Assembly: GCA_030430845.1 (NCBI GenBank)
Contig: JAUIKE010000067.1
Span: 1 to 39,468 of the forward strand
DNA from: Bacteroidia bacterium
Lineage (GTDB): Bacteria; Bacteroidota; Bacteroidia; Chitinophagales; Saprospiraceae
Length of the DNA stretch: 39,468 bases
Reading direction: 5' to 3'
Position numbers and translations under genes: made by a program. Shown one piece after another: positions 14,799-23,884 of this stretch. The notes under the pieces were generated by a model that saw only the letters and a program-made list of their open reading frames with translations, ran no database searches and was not told the origin of the DNA. The first letter of the stretch is position 1; each line of letters opens with the position of its first letter.

Positions 14799-17069
14799 AT
14801 GAAAAATTGCTTCGTCATTTTCCTTTCTGCATTTCTCCTCTGGGGAGTGAGCCTGCCTCTGTCTGCTCAGCCTGCCGTTGTAGATGCCTACCAAAAAGCG
14901 GACCCTTTTTTGCAAATGGCTATCAAACAAGAGCCGGGTATTTTTTTACAGGAAAAAGGCGGACCGGCCTCCCTCGAGAAAATTCGTTTAGTCATAAAAG
15001 CGAATGAGGCTGGTTTGCGGGATATTCGTTCCCTGGGAGCAGATATTCACACTTCTGTTGGAAATTATCACACCATACAGATTCAGAAAGGCAAGTTGGG
15101 GCGCCTGGCTAGTGTGATGGGCGTTCAGAAAATGTTCTTAGGGCAGCCCGTTGCACCTACGGATGAGCAGGCGATCAAGCACGTCAATGCACATTTGGTT
15201 CATCAGGGAGCAGAGGGGCTACCGCGTGCCTATTCCGGTAAAGATGTGGTACTCGGAGTAATTGATACCGGGCTTGATTTTTTTCATGAGGATTTCCGAG
15301 ATCCGGAGGATCCTTCCAAATCAAGAGTTGCTTACATATGGGATCAAAAAATGGAAAAAGGGCCTGGGAAATCACCTGGGAAATTCCAATATGGCCGAGA
15401 GTGGACCCGGACAGATATTGAAGCTGAATTAAAAGGAACCCCCGCTCAAATTGTCTCTCATCTGGATACGCATCAGGTTTGGGGAGGTCATGGTACGCAT
15501 GTGATGGGGGTGGCTGGTGGAAATAAAGGTCTGGCTCCCGGTGCAGATCTGATCATGGTAGCTTCTAACCTAAGTACGGGGGATATCATTGATGGTGTTC
15601 GATACATCATGGACAAGGCGAAAGAAATCGGCAAACCCTGTGTTATTAATATGAGCTTTGGAGGCGTGCTCAACCCTCATGATGGTACAGATATATTGAG
15701 TTTTATTTTGGACAATATGCTGGAAGACACTCAAGGCTTTGTAATCGTTGCAGCAGCCGGTAATGAAGGAAGCGATCTCTCCCACTGGGGAGGATTTGAG
15801 TTAAGTGAAGATCCAGTGGTTATGTATGGCACAGGAATTACCAACCTGGGTATGTTTTTTCGTATTCCTAAAGAATACAAAGATGACATGGCTATCTCCA
15901 TAGGAGTGGATAGTGCCGATTTTGATCCTGTGAAAGGTAATTTGCTGGTAGCTCATAAGCCGCTTGGCCAAACCAAGTGGATGACCATTAAAGAATTGGA
16001 GCGAAGATCGTCCGGTGAGCCCCTGGGGGTTTTTGATCACAGCAGCGGGGAAAGAGCCGGAACCATTTACATCAGCACCCATGAAGAGATAGACCATTTT
16101 TCAGTTCTGTTGCGCATAGAGGATGGAATACAATCCATTTACAGCTGGGAAGATCACTTGGATAAGGTAGATCTTTACCGGATCATGGTAAAAGGAAAAG
16201 GGACCTTTGATTCCTGGATCTCTTCTTTTTTCCCCATCATTCTGGGGGAACCGGATAAAAATGGTTTTCCGTTAAATAACTTCCAAAAACCAGATAATAA
16301 ATATGGCATCACCTCTCCGGCCGATGCTTTCAACATTATTTCCGTTGGAGCCTACACTAACCGGGAGAACTGGACAAATATTGATAACAAGAAATTTGGA
16401 GCGGATCAGCCGATAGGGAGCCTGGCAAGTTTTTCCAGCCTCGGCCCAACCTATGACCACCGGACAAAGCCTGATATTACGGCTCCGGGAAAAATAATGA
16501 TCTCCTCTGTTCCTACCCAGCTATCTTATCCCAATGATCAACTCGTGGATGCGAGCCCTCGAGCGATGAAATCGGGTACCAGCTTTTCTTCTCCGGTGGT
16601 TGCCGGTTCTGTGGCCTTGCTATTGGAGCATAACCCTACTTTGTCTTATCAAGAGATCAAAGATCTTATTACCAACTCAGCCATTGTTGATCAGGACGTA
16701 CTGAGTCATGGTCCGCAACCCAATAACGCATTTGGAGCAGGGAAATTAAATGTGTACGATGCCCTCTGGGCGGCTATTGAGTTGACGAATACTCAGGAGG
16801 TGGAGCCCTCAAGAGATGTATTCGACATCCAGGTATTTCCCAATCCGGTGTCGGAGATGCTCAACCTGAATTACAGCCTCCCAAACTCTGGGAATATCCA
16901 GGTTCAAATCTTTAATGCTGTCGGCCAGTCAATCATCAAAGAAGAAGGGTTTTTTACGAAAGGGCGCCACTCCCTACAATTGGATGTAAAGGAGTGGAGT
17001 AGTGGTTGGTATGTAGCCCGCATAACGGACGGGCGGGCCACAACGAGCAAAACCTTTGTAAGGAAGTAG
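14799..17069 (+). CDS. Secreted S8 (subtilisin-like) serine protease with type IX sorting domain
   Basis: 756 residues. An N-terminal signal peptide (CFVIFLSAFLLWGVSLPLSA) is followed by a propeptide-like region. The S8 catalytic domain has Asp-156 (VLGVIDTGLDF), His-231 (GGHGTHVMGVAGG), the oxyanion Asn-322 (AAAGNEGS) and Ser-595 (SGTSFSSPVVAGS). A large insert (about 330-500) separates the Asn and Ser motifs. The C-terminal ~80 residues form a Por/type A sorting domain (FPNPVSEMLNLNYSLP ... GWYVARI ... KTFVRK). It should be exported by Sec, moved across the outer membrane by the type IX system, and digest proteins outside the cell. A perfect hairpin follows. Confidence 0.94.
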   Translation: MKNCFVIFLSAFLLWGVSLPLSAQPAVVDAYQKADPFLQMAIKQEPGIFLQEKGGPASLEKIRLVIKANEAGLRDIRSLGADIHTSVGNYHTIQIQKGKLGRLASVMGVQKMFLGQPVAPTDEQAIKHVNAHLVHQGAEGLPRAYSGKDVVLGVIDTGLDFFHEDFRDPEDPSKSRVAYIWDQKMEKGPGKSPGKFQYGREWTRTDIEAELKGTPAQIVSHLDTHQVWGGHGTHVMGVAGGNKGLAPGADLIMVASNLSTGDIIDGVRYIMDKAKEIGKPCVINMSFGGVLNPHDGTDILSFILDNMLEDTQGFVIVAAAGNEGSDLSHWGGFELSEDPVVMYGTGITNLGMFFRIPKEYKDDMAISIGVDSADFDPVKGNLLVAHKPLGQTKWMTIKELERRSSGEPLGVFDHSSGERAGTIYISTHEEIDHFSVLLRIEDGIQSIYSWEDHLDKVDLYRIMVKGKGTFDSWISSFFPIILGEPDKNGFPLNNFQKPDNKYGITSPADAFNIISVGAYTNRENWTNIDNKKFGADQPIGSLASFSSLGPTYDHRTKPDITAPGKIMISSVPTQLSYPNDQLVDASPRAMKSGTSFSSPVVAGSVALLLEHNPTLSYQEIKDLITNSAIVDQDVLSHGPQPNNAFGAGKLNVYDALWAAIELTNTQEVEPSRDVFDIQVFPNPVSEMLNLNYSLPNSGNIQVQIFNAVGQSIIKEEGFFTKGRHSLQLDVKEWSSGWYVARITDGRATTSKTFVRK

Positions 17070-17070
17070 A

Positions 17071-17111
17071 AACAAGACAGAAGCAGGCCGTCGGCCTGCT
17101 TCTGTCTTGTT
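17071..17111. terminator. Hairpin after the S8 protease gene
   Basis: A perfect 19-bp stem (17071-17089 with 17093-17111, loop GTC) 1 nt after the stop codon. It has a weak T-rich tail (TAGTTTTGTC). Probably ends the protease transcript. Confidence 0.75.
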
Positions 17112-17145
17112 AGTTTTGTCATTCATAAGATGTGTCCTCACTCAA

Positions 17146-17167
17146 ATTTGAATAACTCTATTCAAAT
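17146..17167. promoter_or_regulatory. Inverted repeat ATTTGAATA-ACTC-TATTCAAAT
   Basis: A perfect 9-bp inverted repeat with a 4-nt spacer, 52 bp upstream of the beta-propeller gene. Its size and position would suit a dimeric regulator, but no cognate regulator is identified. Confidence 0.3.
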
Positions 17168-17218
17168 AATTAGATTGCCTTCCGAATTTAATTTATATAG
17201 TCTTCCTAAAAAATTAGT

Positions 17219-18829
17219 ATGAAATATATCAAGCTATTGGTATTGGTTTTGGTACTCCCGTTGTCGGTAAGCGAGGCGCAGGAAGTTGATTGGTGGCAAT
17301 CATTTGGTGCGGGCTCTGACGAAACCATAACAAAAATTGAAAAAGATTCGAAGGGCAACTTCATCGTTTTGGGGACCTATGACCAGATCTTCGATATAGG
17401 AGATAATACGATGGTCATTGAGGGTGGGCAGGAGTTTTTTCTTGCCAAGTTTAATAAATCTGGAGTAGTCCAATGGGCCCGGACCTTCACGGGGGTTGGG
17501 GTAGATCAGGGGACGGATATAGCTATTGATGAGCAGGACGTCATTTATCTGGCGGCCTACTTCAATCAAAAAGTTCGGATAAATGACGAAGCCATTTTCG
17601 CCGAAGGTGGTGTGGATGGCCTGATCATGCAGATCAGCCCGGATGGCTTCAACGGGTGGATCAAAAATATGGGTGGCTCCGGCACTTCCCGAACACTGGG
17701 GATCTTTGTAGATGCAACGCATGTATACGCGACCGGAGATTTTGAAGGCACAGGCCGAATGGAGAGTTTTCTCATCAATAGTAATGGCGGCCGCGATATT
17801 TGGATGGCCAAAATTGAAAAAACGGAAGCGCTCACTTCCTGGGTGAAAAGTTTTGGCGGTGCCGGAGATGAACGATTTAACAGGATCATAAAGGATTTTA
17901 GAAACGACTTGTATGTATGCGGCGCTTTTTCGGGTTCGTTCACTCTGGGTAACCAAACTTTGACCGCCGCTAATGGAGAAGACGTTCTGTTGGCAAAGCT
18001 GAACAATGAAGGGACTCCGATATGGGCCAAGCAAGCTACGGGCAACTATGATGGCAATGAAGCTCTTTTCTTGGAAGTAGATGACGAGGCTAATATTTAT
18101 GTAAGCGGCCTTTTTGGAAATACGCTTTCCTTTGGGGATCAAAACCTGGTCTCGAACTCAGAAACAGATGGGTTCTTGATGTCCCTCAATGCTAACGGAG
18201 GGCTGCGCTGGGCTTTCAACACGCAGACGAGCGGTGCCGGTCGGCTCAACGGTCTCCACCTTTTAAACAATAAGATATATGTAGCAGGGACTGCTCAAAA
18301 TGGTACCTTGTTTGGAAGTGAAACCATCAATAATGCCCAGGGAAGCCTGGCCTTTATGGCAGGTTTTAGCCTGGATGGAAGCCTGCAGCGTATTGGGTAC
18401 TTTGACGGCCCCGGTAATGAGGCGGGCGTAGATCTGACAGGAAGTAATGAAGAAGTTACCATGGTGGGTACCTTTGAACAAAGCCTTGATTTGGACGGAG
18501 AAACAGCTACTGCAGTAGGAGGAAGTGATATCTTCCTGGCCAAGATTAATGCAGTGAGCCTAACCACCGATGTTGAAGAGGTAAGCCAGGAACTACCTTT
18601 GGAATTCCGGCTGGATCAGGTAAATAAAAGCATTCGGGTAATTTTGCCGGAGGACTTGGTTAAAGCTAAGGGCACTATCCATTTATGGGACAGCCAGGGG
18701 CGCTTGATTGCCTCTAAAAAAGCGGGTGTTCAGACCGACTTCAATTTGAGTAATGAATCAGCAGGCGTTTATTACGTACAGTGGAGTGATGGTCGGAGGA
18801 AGCTTACCGAAGCCTTTGTTTTGTATTAA
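17219..18829 (+). CDS. Secreted beta-propeller-like repeat protein with C-terminal sorting domain
   Basis: 536 residues. The signal peptide (YIKLLVLVLVLPLSVSEA) is followed by about seven repeats of roughly 55 residues with the pattern 'GG.. D.. L/M AKI/FN..G...WA' (for example FFLAKFNKSGVVQWARTF and DVLLAKLNNEGTPIWAKQ). These resemble SBBP/beta-propeller repeats. The last ~75 residues form a sorting-type domain (GTIHLWDSQGRLIASKKAG ... AGVYYVQWSDG). It is probably exported by the type IX system and surface-attached or released. No enzymatic motif is seen. It stands after the S8 protease but is separated by a terminator-like hairpin. Confidence 0.85.
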   Translation: MKYIKLLVLVLVLPLSVSEAQEVDWWQSFGAGSDETITKIEKDSKGNFIVLGTYDQIFDIGDNTMVIEGGQEFFLAKFNKSGVVQWARTFTGVGVDQGTDIAIDEQDVIYLAAYFNQKVRINDEAIFAEGGVDGLIMQISPDGFNGWIKNMGGSGTSRTLGIFVDATHVYATGDFEGTGRMESFLINSNGGRDIWMAKIEKTEALTSWVKSFGGAGDERFNRIIKDFRNDLYVCGAFSGSFTLGNQTLTAANGEDVLLAKLNNEGTPIWAKQATGNYDGNEALFLEVDDEANIYVSGLFGNTLSFGDQNLVSNSETDGFLMSLNANGGLRWAFNTQTSGAGRLNGLHLLNNKIYVAGTAQNGTLFGSETINNAQGSLAFMAGFSLDGSLQRIGYFDGPGNEAGVDLTGSNEEVTMVGTFEQSLDLDGETATAVGGSDIFLAKINAVSLTTDVEEVSQELPLEFRLDQVNKSIRVILPEDLVKAKGTIHLWDSQGRLIASKKAGVQTDFNLSNESAGVYYVQWSDGRRKLTEAFVLY

Positions 18830-18925
18830 ACATGAGTCACCCCATATTTCCATGTATGGCCGCATTATTCAAAAAACAGCTTGACATTATCCCCAAAATG
18901 AAAATTTGGGATGGCTCCTGTTTAA

Positions 18926-19525
18926 TTAATCTTTTTGGAAGTCTATGTTTTTAAAAACTTCCATAGTTTTGAAACCGATATCGAGAGCGTACAGCTTTAC
19001 CTCTTCTTCGAGATCCCGGTAGCGGCGGATCTTCCACAGGTATTCTTCTCTTTTAATTAAAGAAAAAACTTCGATCAGGGGCTCGTCCTGGCTGATCAGG
19101 ATATATTCTTCCAGAGAATCGAGGGAAGTGTATTTTTCAAATTTTTCACCTCGGTCATAAGCTTGAGTGGATTCGGAAAGGATTTCGATGATGATTGCCG
19201 GATTACTTAATAGGTCTTTTCTGTTCTTGTAAAAAATCGGTTGTCCGCAAAGAACACATGCATCTGGATAAACAATGCTATTTGAAGTTGAAATGTGTAT
19301 CTTCATATCAGAAGTCAGCACTTTGCAGTCTGGGTATTTGACTTCTAAAATATTTCCTAGTATCCTGATAATATTGGCATTGATAAGGTTGTGTGAATAT
19401 TTAGCACCCGGCATTTCCACAATGGTACCTCCCAAATATTCATGTTTGACGGTTGAATACTCTTCTATTTGAAGGTACTCTTCAATTGTAGCATATTTTT
19501 TTTGAGCTTCTAATTCCGGCGGCAT
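18926..19525 (-). CDS. Uma2 family (DUF820, PD-(D/E)XK-like) protein, copy 1
   Basis: 199 residues from the Met at 19525; a 257-residue ORF starts further upstream (19699), but the paralogue at 20138-20743 begins at the equivalent position, so the shorter form is chosen. Family features: YATIEEYLQIEEYSTVKHEY, GGTIVEMPGAKYSHN, YPDACVLCG and IIIEILSESTQAYDRGEKF, where the Asp and Glu are the presumed nuclease metal ligands. Uma2 proteins are annotated as endonucleases from fold similarity; a cellular role is not established. The small secreted-protein gene is divergent from it. Confidence 0.88.
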   Translation of the reverse strand: MPPELEAQKKYATIEEYLQIEEYSTVKHEYLGGTIVEMPGAKYSHNLINANIIRILGNILEVKYPDCKVLTSDMKIHISTSNSIVYPDACVLCGQPIFYKNRKDLLSNPAIIIEILSESTQAYDRGEKFEKYTSLDSLEEYILISQDEPLIEVFSLIKREEYLWKIRRYRDLEEEVKLYALDIGFKTMEVFKNIDFQKD

Positions 19526-19710
19526 ATTGGCGATTTTACATAATATAAGCCAAAAGTGCATAAAAGCCAAGAAAGACTTAAATTGTAATAGTAGGGTGTT
19601 GAATTGTCGAAACATGCCTGCATCGGCAAAAAAAGAAAGGAAAGGAGGACAATTCCCCTTCTTAAACCACATACTATTGAGCAAACTATTATTCATCAAT
19701 TCCTGAAATC

Positions 19711-20058
19711 ATGAAAAAGCTAATTTTGATCGTATTTGCATTGGGTATTTCTCTGACTATTTTTGGTCAAAGTGAAAAGACGTTTTTTAATAGCTTATCC
19801 AAGCAAAGAAGTGTACATCCAACCGTAAGAAAGGCTTCTGTTGGCATTTCCAATAACTTCACCATTAGAGATTCACTACTTTATTTCACCCAATCTTTTG
19901 AGAAAGCCGTTTTAAGCGGCAGGCCTGCCGGAGCTATCAAACCTACAACGATCCGGGAAGCACAGAAAAAATTTCCAGGAAGGAGCTACAAAGCAGTTAG
20001 TAGTCGCTTGAAGCTGTATGCCTCTGAAGGTAAAAGTACCAGGCGCCGGTTCCGGTAA
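19711..20058 (+). CDS. Small secreted basic protein, unknown function
   Basis: 115 residues. A signal peptide (KLILIVFALGISLTIFG) is followed by a mature region rich in Lys, Arg and Ser, ending in KSTRRRFR. No domain is recognised. It lies between the two Uma2 paralogues and is convergent with copy 2, from which it is separated by a 26-bp hairpin. It may be an orphan specific to this lineage. Confidence 0.55.
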   Translation: MKKLILIVFALGISLTIFGQSEKTFFNSLSKQRSVHPTVRKASVGISNNFTIRDSLLYFTQSFEKAVLSGRPAGAIKPTTIREAQKKFPGRSYKAVSSRLKLYASEGKSTRRRFR

Positions 20059-20073
20059 CACTTTGGTAAAGAC

Positions 20074-20128
20074 TTAAAATTAAGCATGCCTTTCTCCGCA
20101 GCGCGGGGAAAGGCATGCTTAATTTTAA
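20074..20128. terminator. Bidirectional terminator-like hairpin
   Basis: A 26-bp stem (20074-20099 with 20103-20128, one G-U type mismatch, loop AGC) between two convergent genes that end at 20058 and 20138. A-rich and T-rich ends fit termination in both directions. Confidence 0.8.
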
Positions 20129-20137
20129 ACCTAATAC

Positions 20138-20743
20138 TTACTTTTGTATATCGGAAAATTCGATGTGCCTGTAAATGTCATATAGTGAAATGCTAACTCC
20201 CAACGATCTTAGCAGAGCTTTTTCTTCCAAATGATGATATCGATTAATTTTCCAGCTATTTTCCTTTATATCTATAGAAGTGAAAACTTCTACTAATGCA
20301 TGGTCTTGTGTAACGAGTACATACTCCTTCATCGATTCGATGGAAGAATACTGCTCAAATTTTTCTCCCCGATCATATGCCTGGGTAGATTCGGACAGGA
20401 CTTCTATGATAACCTTCGGATTGGTTAAAACATCTTTTCTGTCCATGAAAAAAACAGGATCTCCACACACAATACTGAGGTCAGGATACAAAATATTGTT
20501 ATGAGGAGAAATGAGTACCTTCATATCGGAAGAAAGCACTTTACAATTATCTTCAGCGGAGGAAAGGGCCTGCCATAATGTAGCATTAATATTGGAAGTG
20601 ATGATGTTGTGGCCGTATTTAGCACCCGGCATTTCTACAATGCTTCCACCTAAATATTCATGTTTGACCTGAGAATATTCTTCTAGTTGAAGGTATTCTT
20701 CAATCGTCACATATTTATTCTTGGCACCAGATGGTGTTGACAT
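20138..20743 (-). CDS. Uma2 family (DUF820, PD-(D/E)XK-like) protein, copy 2
   Basis: 201 residues. Closely related to copy 1: the same order of YVTIEEYLQLEEYSQVKHEY, GGSIVEMPGAKYGHN, YPDLSIVCG and IIEVLSESTQAYDRGEKF. Both copies have the string AAAAGCCAAGAAA upstream of the start (near 19560 and 20780), so the duplication probably included part of the upstream DNA. The function is as uncertain as for copy 1. Confidence 0.88.
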   Translation of the reverse strand: MSTPSGAKNKYVTIEEYLQLEEYSQVKHEYLGGSIVEMPGAKYGHNIITSNINATLWQALSSAEDNCKVLSSDMKVLISPHNNILYPDLSIVCGDPVFFMDRKDVLTNPKVIIEVLSESTQAYDRGEKFEQYSSIESMKEYVLVTQDHALVEVFTSIDIKENSWKINRYHHLEEKALLRSLGVSISLYDIYRHIEFSDIQK

Positions 20744-20821
20744 AATTACTGTTTTTTATAAATTACGCCATATCTTCCAAAAAGCCAAGAAATTATAATA
20801 TTCCTAATGTGAAAGCAGGAT

Positions 20822-21820
20822 TTAATTCCATTTCAACCCACTTCGTTCTTCCCAGTATGCTTCAGGCTTCATTTTCATATCTTCCAAAAGATTCAGCTCT
20901 TCTGAATTGAGTAGAATGGAGGCGGCACTGATATTGGAGCGCAGGTGGTTTTCTACAGCCGCTCCGCTCAGCACGACATGGGCCCAGGGGCGGGCAAGCA
21001 CAAAAGCCAGGGCAATAGCATCAATACCTGCCTCGTACTTCTGTGCTATTTGATCCAGTACTTGCTTATTTTTCTGGAAATCTGCTTTCTGGTTTCGATT
21101 GGTGAGCCGACCATTCGCCAGGGCTTCTTTGATGATGATACCCATGCCGCTTTCGGCAGCAGCCTCAAGTACTTTGTCCATGCTTTGATCCAGGATGTTG
21201 TAGGTTGCCTGAATGGAATCGAACAGATGTACACCATCGACCCGGATCATCATGGCCAGCTCTACTATCCTGGGTTGATCGACTCCGCTGACCGAGAGGC
21301 CTATCTTAATGCCCTTTTGTTTGAGCTCTCCCAGATGGGCGAGGACTTCTTTGTTGTCCAAAACACCGCTTTCAAGGGTGGCGGAATGAATTTGATATAA
21401 CCTAAGAAAGGGCATCAGGAGTTTTGACTCCTCCCATTGTTTTTGGAGAACCTCCAGGGAATGATCTTTGATCTCGTGGAAATCCGTTTCTACCTTCCAG
21501 TCAGCCGTGTAGGTATACCCCCATTTAGATCCTATCGTGATATCTTCGGGATGATGTCCATTATTAAAAAGCCAGGACCGGAGGAAGGATTCCGCTCGCC
21601 CATAAGAACGAGCAACGTCAAAATAACGGATGCCGAGCTCATACGCGAGGTCGAGCATCCGGTGCGTACGACGCTCCATTGCCTCAACCACATAATCGTA
21701 AGCAAGGTCTTCGGCATGACCCAGGTTGATATAACCGGGCCTTCCAAGAGCGGCCAGGCCTAAACCTATTCTGGGCAGATTTAATCCGGTTTGACCAAAG
21801 TCAATGTGAGGTAAGTGCAT
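20822..21820 (-). CDS. Aldo/keto reductase family protein
   Basis: 332 residues from the Met at 21820 (MHLPHIDFGQTGLNLPRIGL). The longer ORF start at 21859 lies in a palindrome and is rejected. Aldo/keto reductase TIM-barrel features: GIRYFDVARSYGRAESFL with the catalytic Asp and Tyr, IGSKWGY with the Lys, LYQIHSATLESG with the His, GIKIGLSVSG, and near the C-terminus an NADPH-site region (VLSGAAVENHLRSNI). Substrate unknown. It lies 49 bp downstream of the DUF3299-like gene and may be co-transcribed, although a palindrome separates them. Confidence 0.9.
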   Translation of the reverse strand: MHLPHIDFGQTGLNLPRIGLGLAALGRPGYINLGHAEDLAYDYVVEAMERRTHRMLDLAYELGIRYFDVARSYGRAESFLRSWLFNNGHHPEDITIGSKWGYTYTADWKVETDFHEIKDHSLEVLQKQWEESKLLMPFLRLYQIHSATLESGVLDNKEVLAHLGELKQKGIKIGLSVSGVDQPRIVELAMMIRVDGVHLFDSIQATYNILDQSMDKVLEAAAESGMGIIIKEALANGRLTNRNQKADFQKNKQVLDQIAQKYEAGIDAIALAFVLARPWAHVVLSGAAVENHLRSNISAASILLNSEELNLLEDMKMKPEAYWEERSGLKWN

Positions 21821-21833
21821 ACAAAGTATTCGG

Positions 21834-21867
21834 AAATATAAATGGGCCGGCCGGCCCATTTATATTT
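21834..21867. repeat. Perfect 34-bp palindrome
   Basis: 17-bp arms meet at GGCCGGCCGGCC with no loop. It is 2 nt beyond the stop of the DUF3299-like gene and 13 bp upstream of the reductase start. It can end transcription or stabilise the upstream message. Confidence 0.75.
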
Positions 21868-21869
21868 AA

Positions 21870-22331
21870 TTATTTGACATCTTTAACAAAAGTAGCATCA
21901 TTCAGTGCATAGATCAACCTGTTGATATCCGTGGCATTTAACTCCAAGGTACCCTGAATGGTGATGGGGTCAGCTGTATATTCGATCGGCTCTTTGGCAT
22001 AGACCTCCATGACGGTCTCCGGACCGGCACCTCCACAGAAGAAGCACATATTATAGGGGTAAGCAGAAAAGATAAATTCTTTGTGACTCTTGTAGCCTTC
22101 AACAGGAATGACGTATCCTTTGATCTGGACAACTTTGCCCTCCATTTTTTTGATATCCTCACTAAAAACAGGAATATCCACCTTGAAGCCCATCATTTCA
22201 TCATATTCCTTTTTGAAGGTGATTTTCGAGAGCGTTTTCCAAACCTTGGTAGCTTTGTCCGACTGTGCAGAAATGCCGGTATTCGTAAAAATTAAAGCTG
22301 CCAGCATCATCCAACCAAAGATCTTTTTCAT
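21870..22331 (-). CDS. DUF3299-like secreted protein next to an ABC transporter
   Basis: 153 residues with a signal peptide (MMLAALIFTNTGISA). The core, EGKVVQIKGYVIPVEGYKS followed by FIFSAYPYNMCFFCGGAG (Cys-96 and Cys-99), has the layout of DUF3299 proteins: an OB-like strand pair 'V.I.GYV.P' then a Cys-containing loop. In Pseudomonas and Vibrio, DUF3299 genes lie beside FtsX-type ABC transporter genes in zinc-responsive (Zur-controlled) clusters. The gene order here (ATPase, permease, DUF3299-like) is similar. The CxxC could bind a metal. Periplasmic location expected; molecular role unknown. Confidence 0.7.
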   Translation of the reverse strand: MKKIFGWMMLAALIFTNTGISAQSDKATKVWKTLSKITFKKEYDEMMGFKVDIPVFSEDIKKMEGKVVQIKGYVIPVEGYKSHKEFIFSAYPYNMCFFCGGAGPETVMEVYAKEPIEYTADPITIQGTLELNATDINRLIYALNDATFVKDVK

Positions 22332-22592
22332 AATTATTGTACGGTTTTAATTATTCAGTTTTCTAATGTGATTCTAAATTTATCTTGAAAATGAGGTCCG
22401 GTAACTGCCGAGTCCTATTCTTATTTATTCACTTTCCTCAAAAAAACGATTTTCAGAGGAATATTTGTTTTAAAGAGATGTTAATTAAGCTTTTAGAGCT
22501 ACGTAAAGTAGAAAAAGCACCCTTATATTAACCATATAAGTCCTTCTTCTGTTTTTTTCAGGCCTAAAAACTTGTAATTGGAGCACATAATA

Positions 22593-23867
22593 TTATCCCT
22601 CCGACAAAGTAGTCGAAATATCCGTTCTGGATGCCTGAATAGCGGGGATGACTGCTGCCACAAATCCAATCCCCAAAGCCCCGGCCAGGAGTATCAGCTC
22701 TTCCTTCAGAAAGACAAAGCCAGAAAAAGTATAGCGGTATGACTCCTTCATCGCTCCAGCCATGACTTCCATGCCGATATGACTCAGAGCGATACCTAGT
22801 AAATAACCCATTCCTGCCAGTAATAAGCCTTCCAGAATGATCAGGATGAATAAAAAACTTCGGGAGGCCCCCATGGTCCGCATAAGAGCCAACTCGTACT
22901 TGCGTTCCTTGAGCGAAGAAAACAGAGAAATGAAAATACTCAAACCAGAGACTACAACAATTACAAAGGCCAAAATCCTTAAAGCATCGATACCCACGCC
23001 CATATTGTCATACAATTTGTTGATCTCAATCGGCGGCGAAGCAGCTAGCAAGTCCGTATTTTCATTGATGCCCCGTAGCATGTTCAGAGACTGAATATTG
23101 GTACGAGATTTGAACTTGAGTAGGACCGAGGTAATATCCTGGTTCTCGTAGCTAAGCAGGGGCTTGATCTCGTCATAGTGATCATGATCATGTTCTCCAG
23201 CGTGTGTGGAGTCTGATTCTTCTGCAACCTCCTCTGCTCCATGGTCGTGAACAGACCAGACACTCTCCGGGCGGGTCAGGATCAACTGATCCGTCACGGC
23301 TCCTGAAGGTTTTAAGATGCCGACTACTGTAAAAGATCCGGCATCATCATGCACGAGATCCTCGTTGATGTCAAAACCGTGAGAACTGTTGAAGGTATCG
23401 CCAATTTTTATTTTGAGGTCATCCGCCACAGCTGCTCCGACAATGGCCTCCATGGGTTTTTCCCATATTCGTCCGTCACTGAGCTCCGTTTCGTAGAGCT
23501 CCAAAATGTTTTTCGTGGTACCAACAATTCGGTACCCTTCATGGCTGTCACCAAGGGATAAGGGAATGGCTGTTCCGATTAGCGGGTGGCCTTCCCGCAA
23601 AAAAGGCGTGGCTTCTTTGATGGAAATATTGCCGGTGGGACTGTCCACATGGTACATACTCGACAGGATCAATTGCAAGGGGCTTCCCTTAGCACCGATC
23701 ACCAGGTCGATACCCGCCAGGTTTTTATCAAACTTTTCCTGCACCTGGGTGCTCAGCAGGAACAAAATAGAGATCAAACCGACTCCCAGGGCAAACAGGA
23801 TCAGGCTTAGGGCCGTGGATAGGGGTTTGTGGAAAATATTTTTCAGGCTTAATCCGAATAGATTCAT
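22593..23867 (-). CDS. FtsX/MacB-type ABC transporter permease with His/Asp-rich loop
   Basis: 424 residues. One N-terminal membrane helix (about 16-38), a large extracytoplasmic MacB-type domain, and three C-terminal helices (IDALRILAFVIVVVSGLSIF; FILIILEGLLLAGMGYLLG; LILLAGALGIGFVAAVIPA) give the FtsX-like topology. The outside domain contains a His/Asp/Glu-rich stretch at about 206-236 (VHDHGAEEV, then HAGEHDHDHYDE), typical of zinc-binding regions. It is the second gene of a pair with the ATPase, 17 bp apart. MacB/LolCDE-type transporters usually work on periplasmic or membrane substrates rather than importing ions directly. Confidence 0.88.
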   Translation of the reverse strand: MNLFGLSLKNIFHKPLSTALSLILFALGVGLISILFLLSTQVQEKFDKNLAGIDLVIGAKGSPLQLILSSMYHVDSPTGNISIKEATPFLREGHPLIGTAIPLSLGDSHEGYRIVGTTKNILELYETELSDGRIWEKPMEAIVGAAVADDLKIKIGDTFNSSHGFDINEDLVHDDAGSFTVVGILKPSGAVTDQLILTRPESVWSVHDHGAEEVAEESDSTHAGEHDHDHYDEIKPLLSYENQDITSVLLKFKSRTNIQSLNMLRGINENTDLLAASPPIEINKLYDNMGVGIDALRILAFVIVVVSGLSIFISLFSSLKERKYELALMRTMGASRSFLFILIILEGLLLAGMGYLLGIALSHIGMEVMAGAMKESYRYTFSGFVFLKEELILLAGALGIGFVAAVIPAIQASRTDISTTLSEG

Positions 23868-23884
23868 AGCTCAGGTGATTGCGA

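Noticed and set aside
17300..18142. 280-residue minus-strand ORF inside the beta-propeller gene
   Set aside because: Shadow of the repeat-bearing plus-strand gene; no start context or family signal.
19526..19699. 58-residue extension of Uma2 copy 1
   Set aside because: The paralogue starts at the equivalent downstream position, and the extension is not similar to any Uma2 part.
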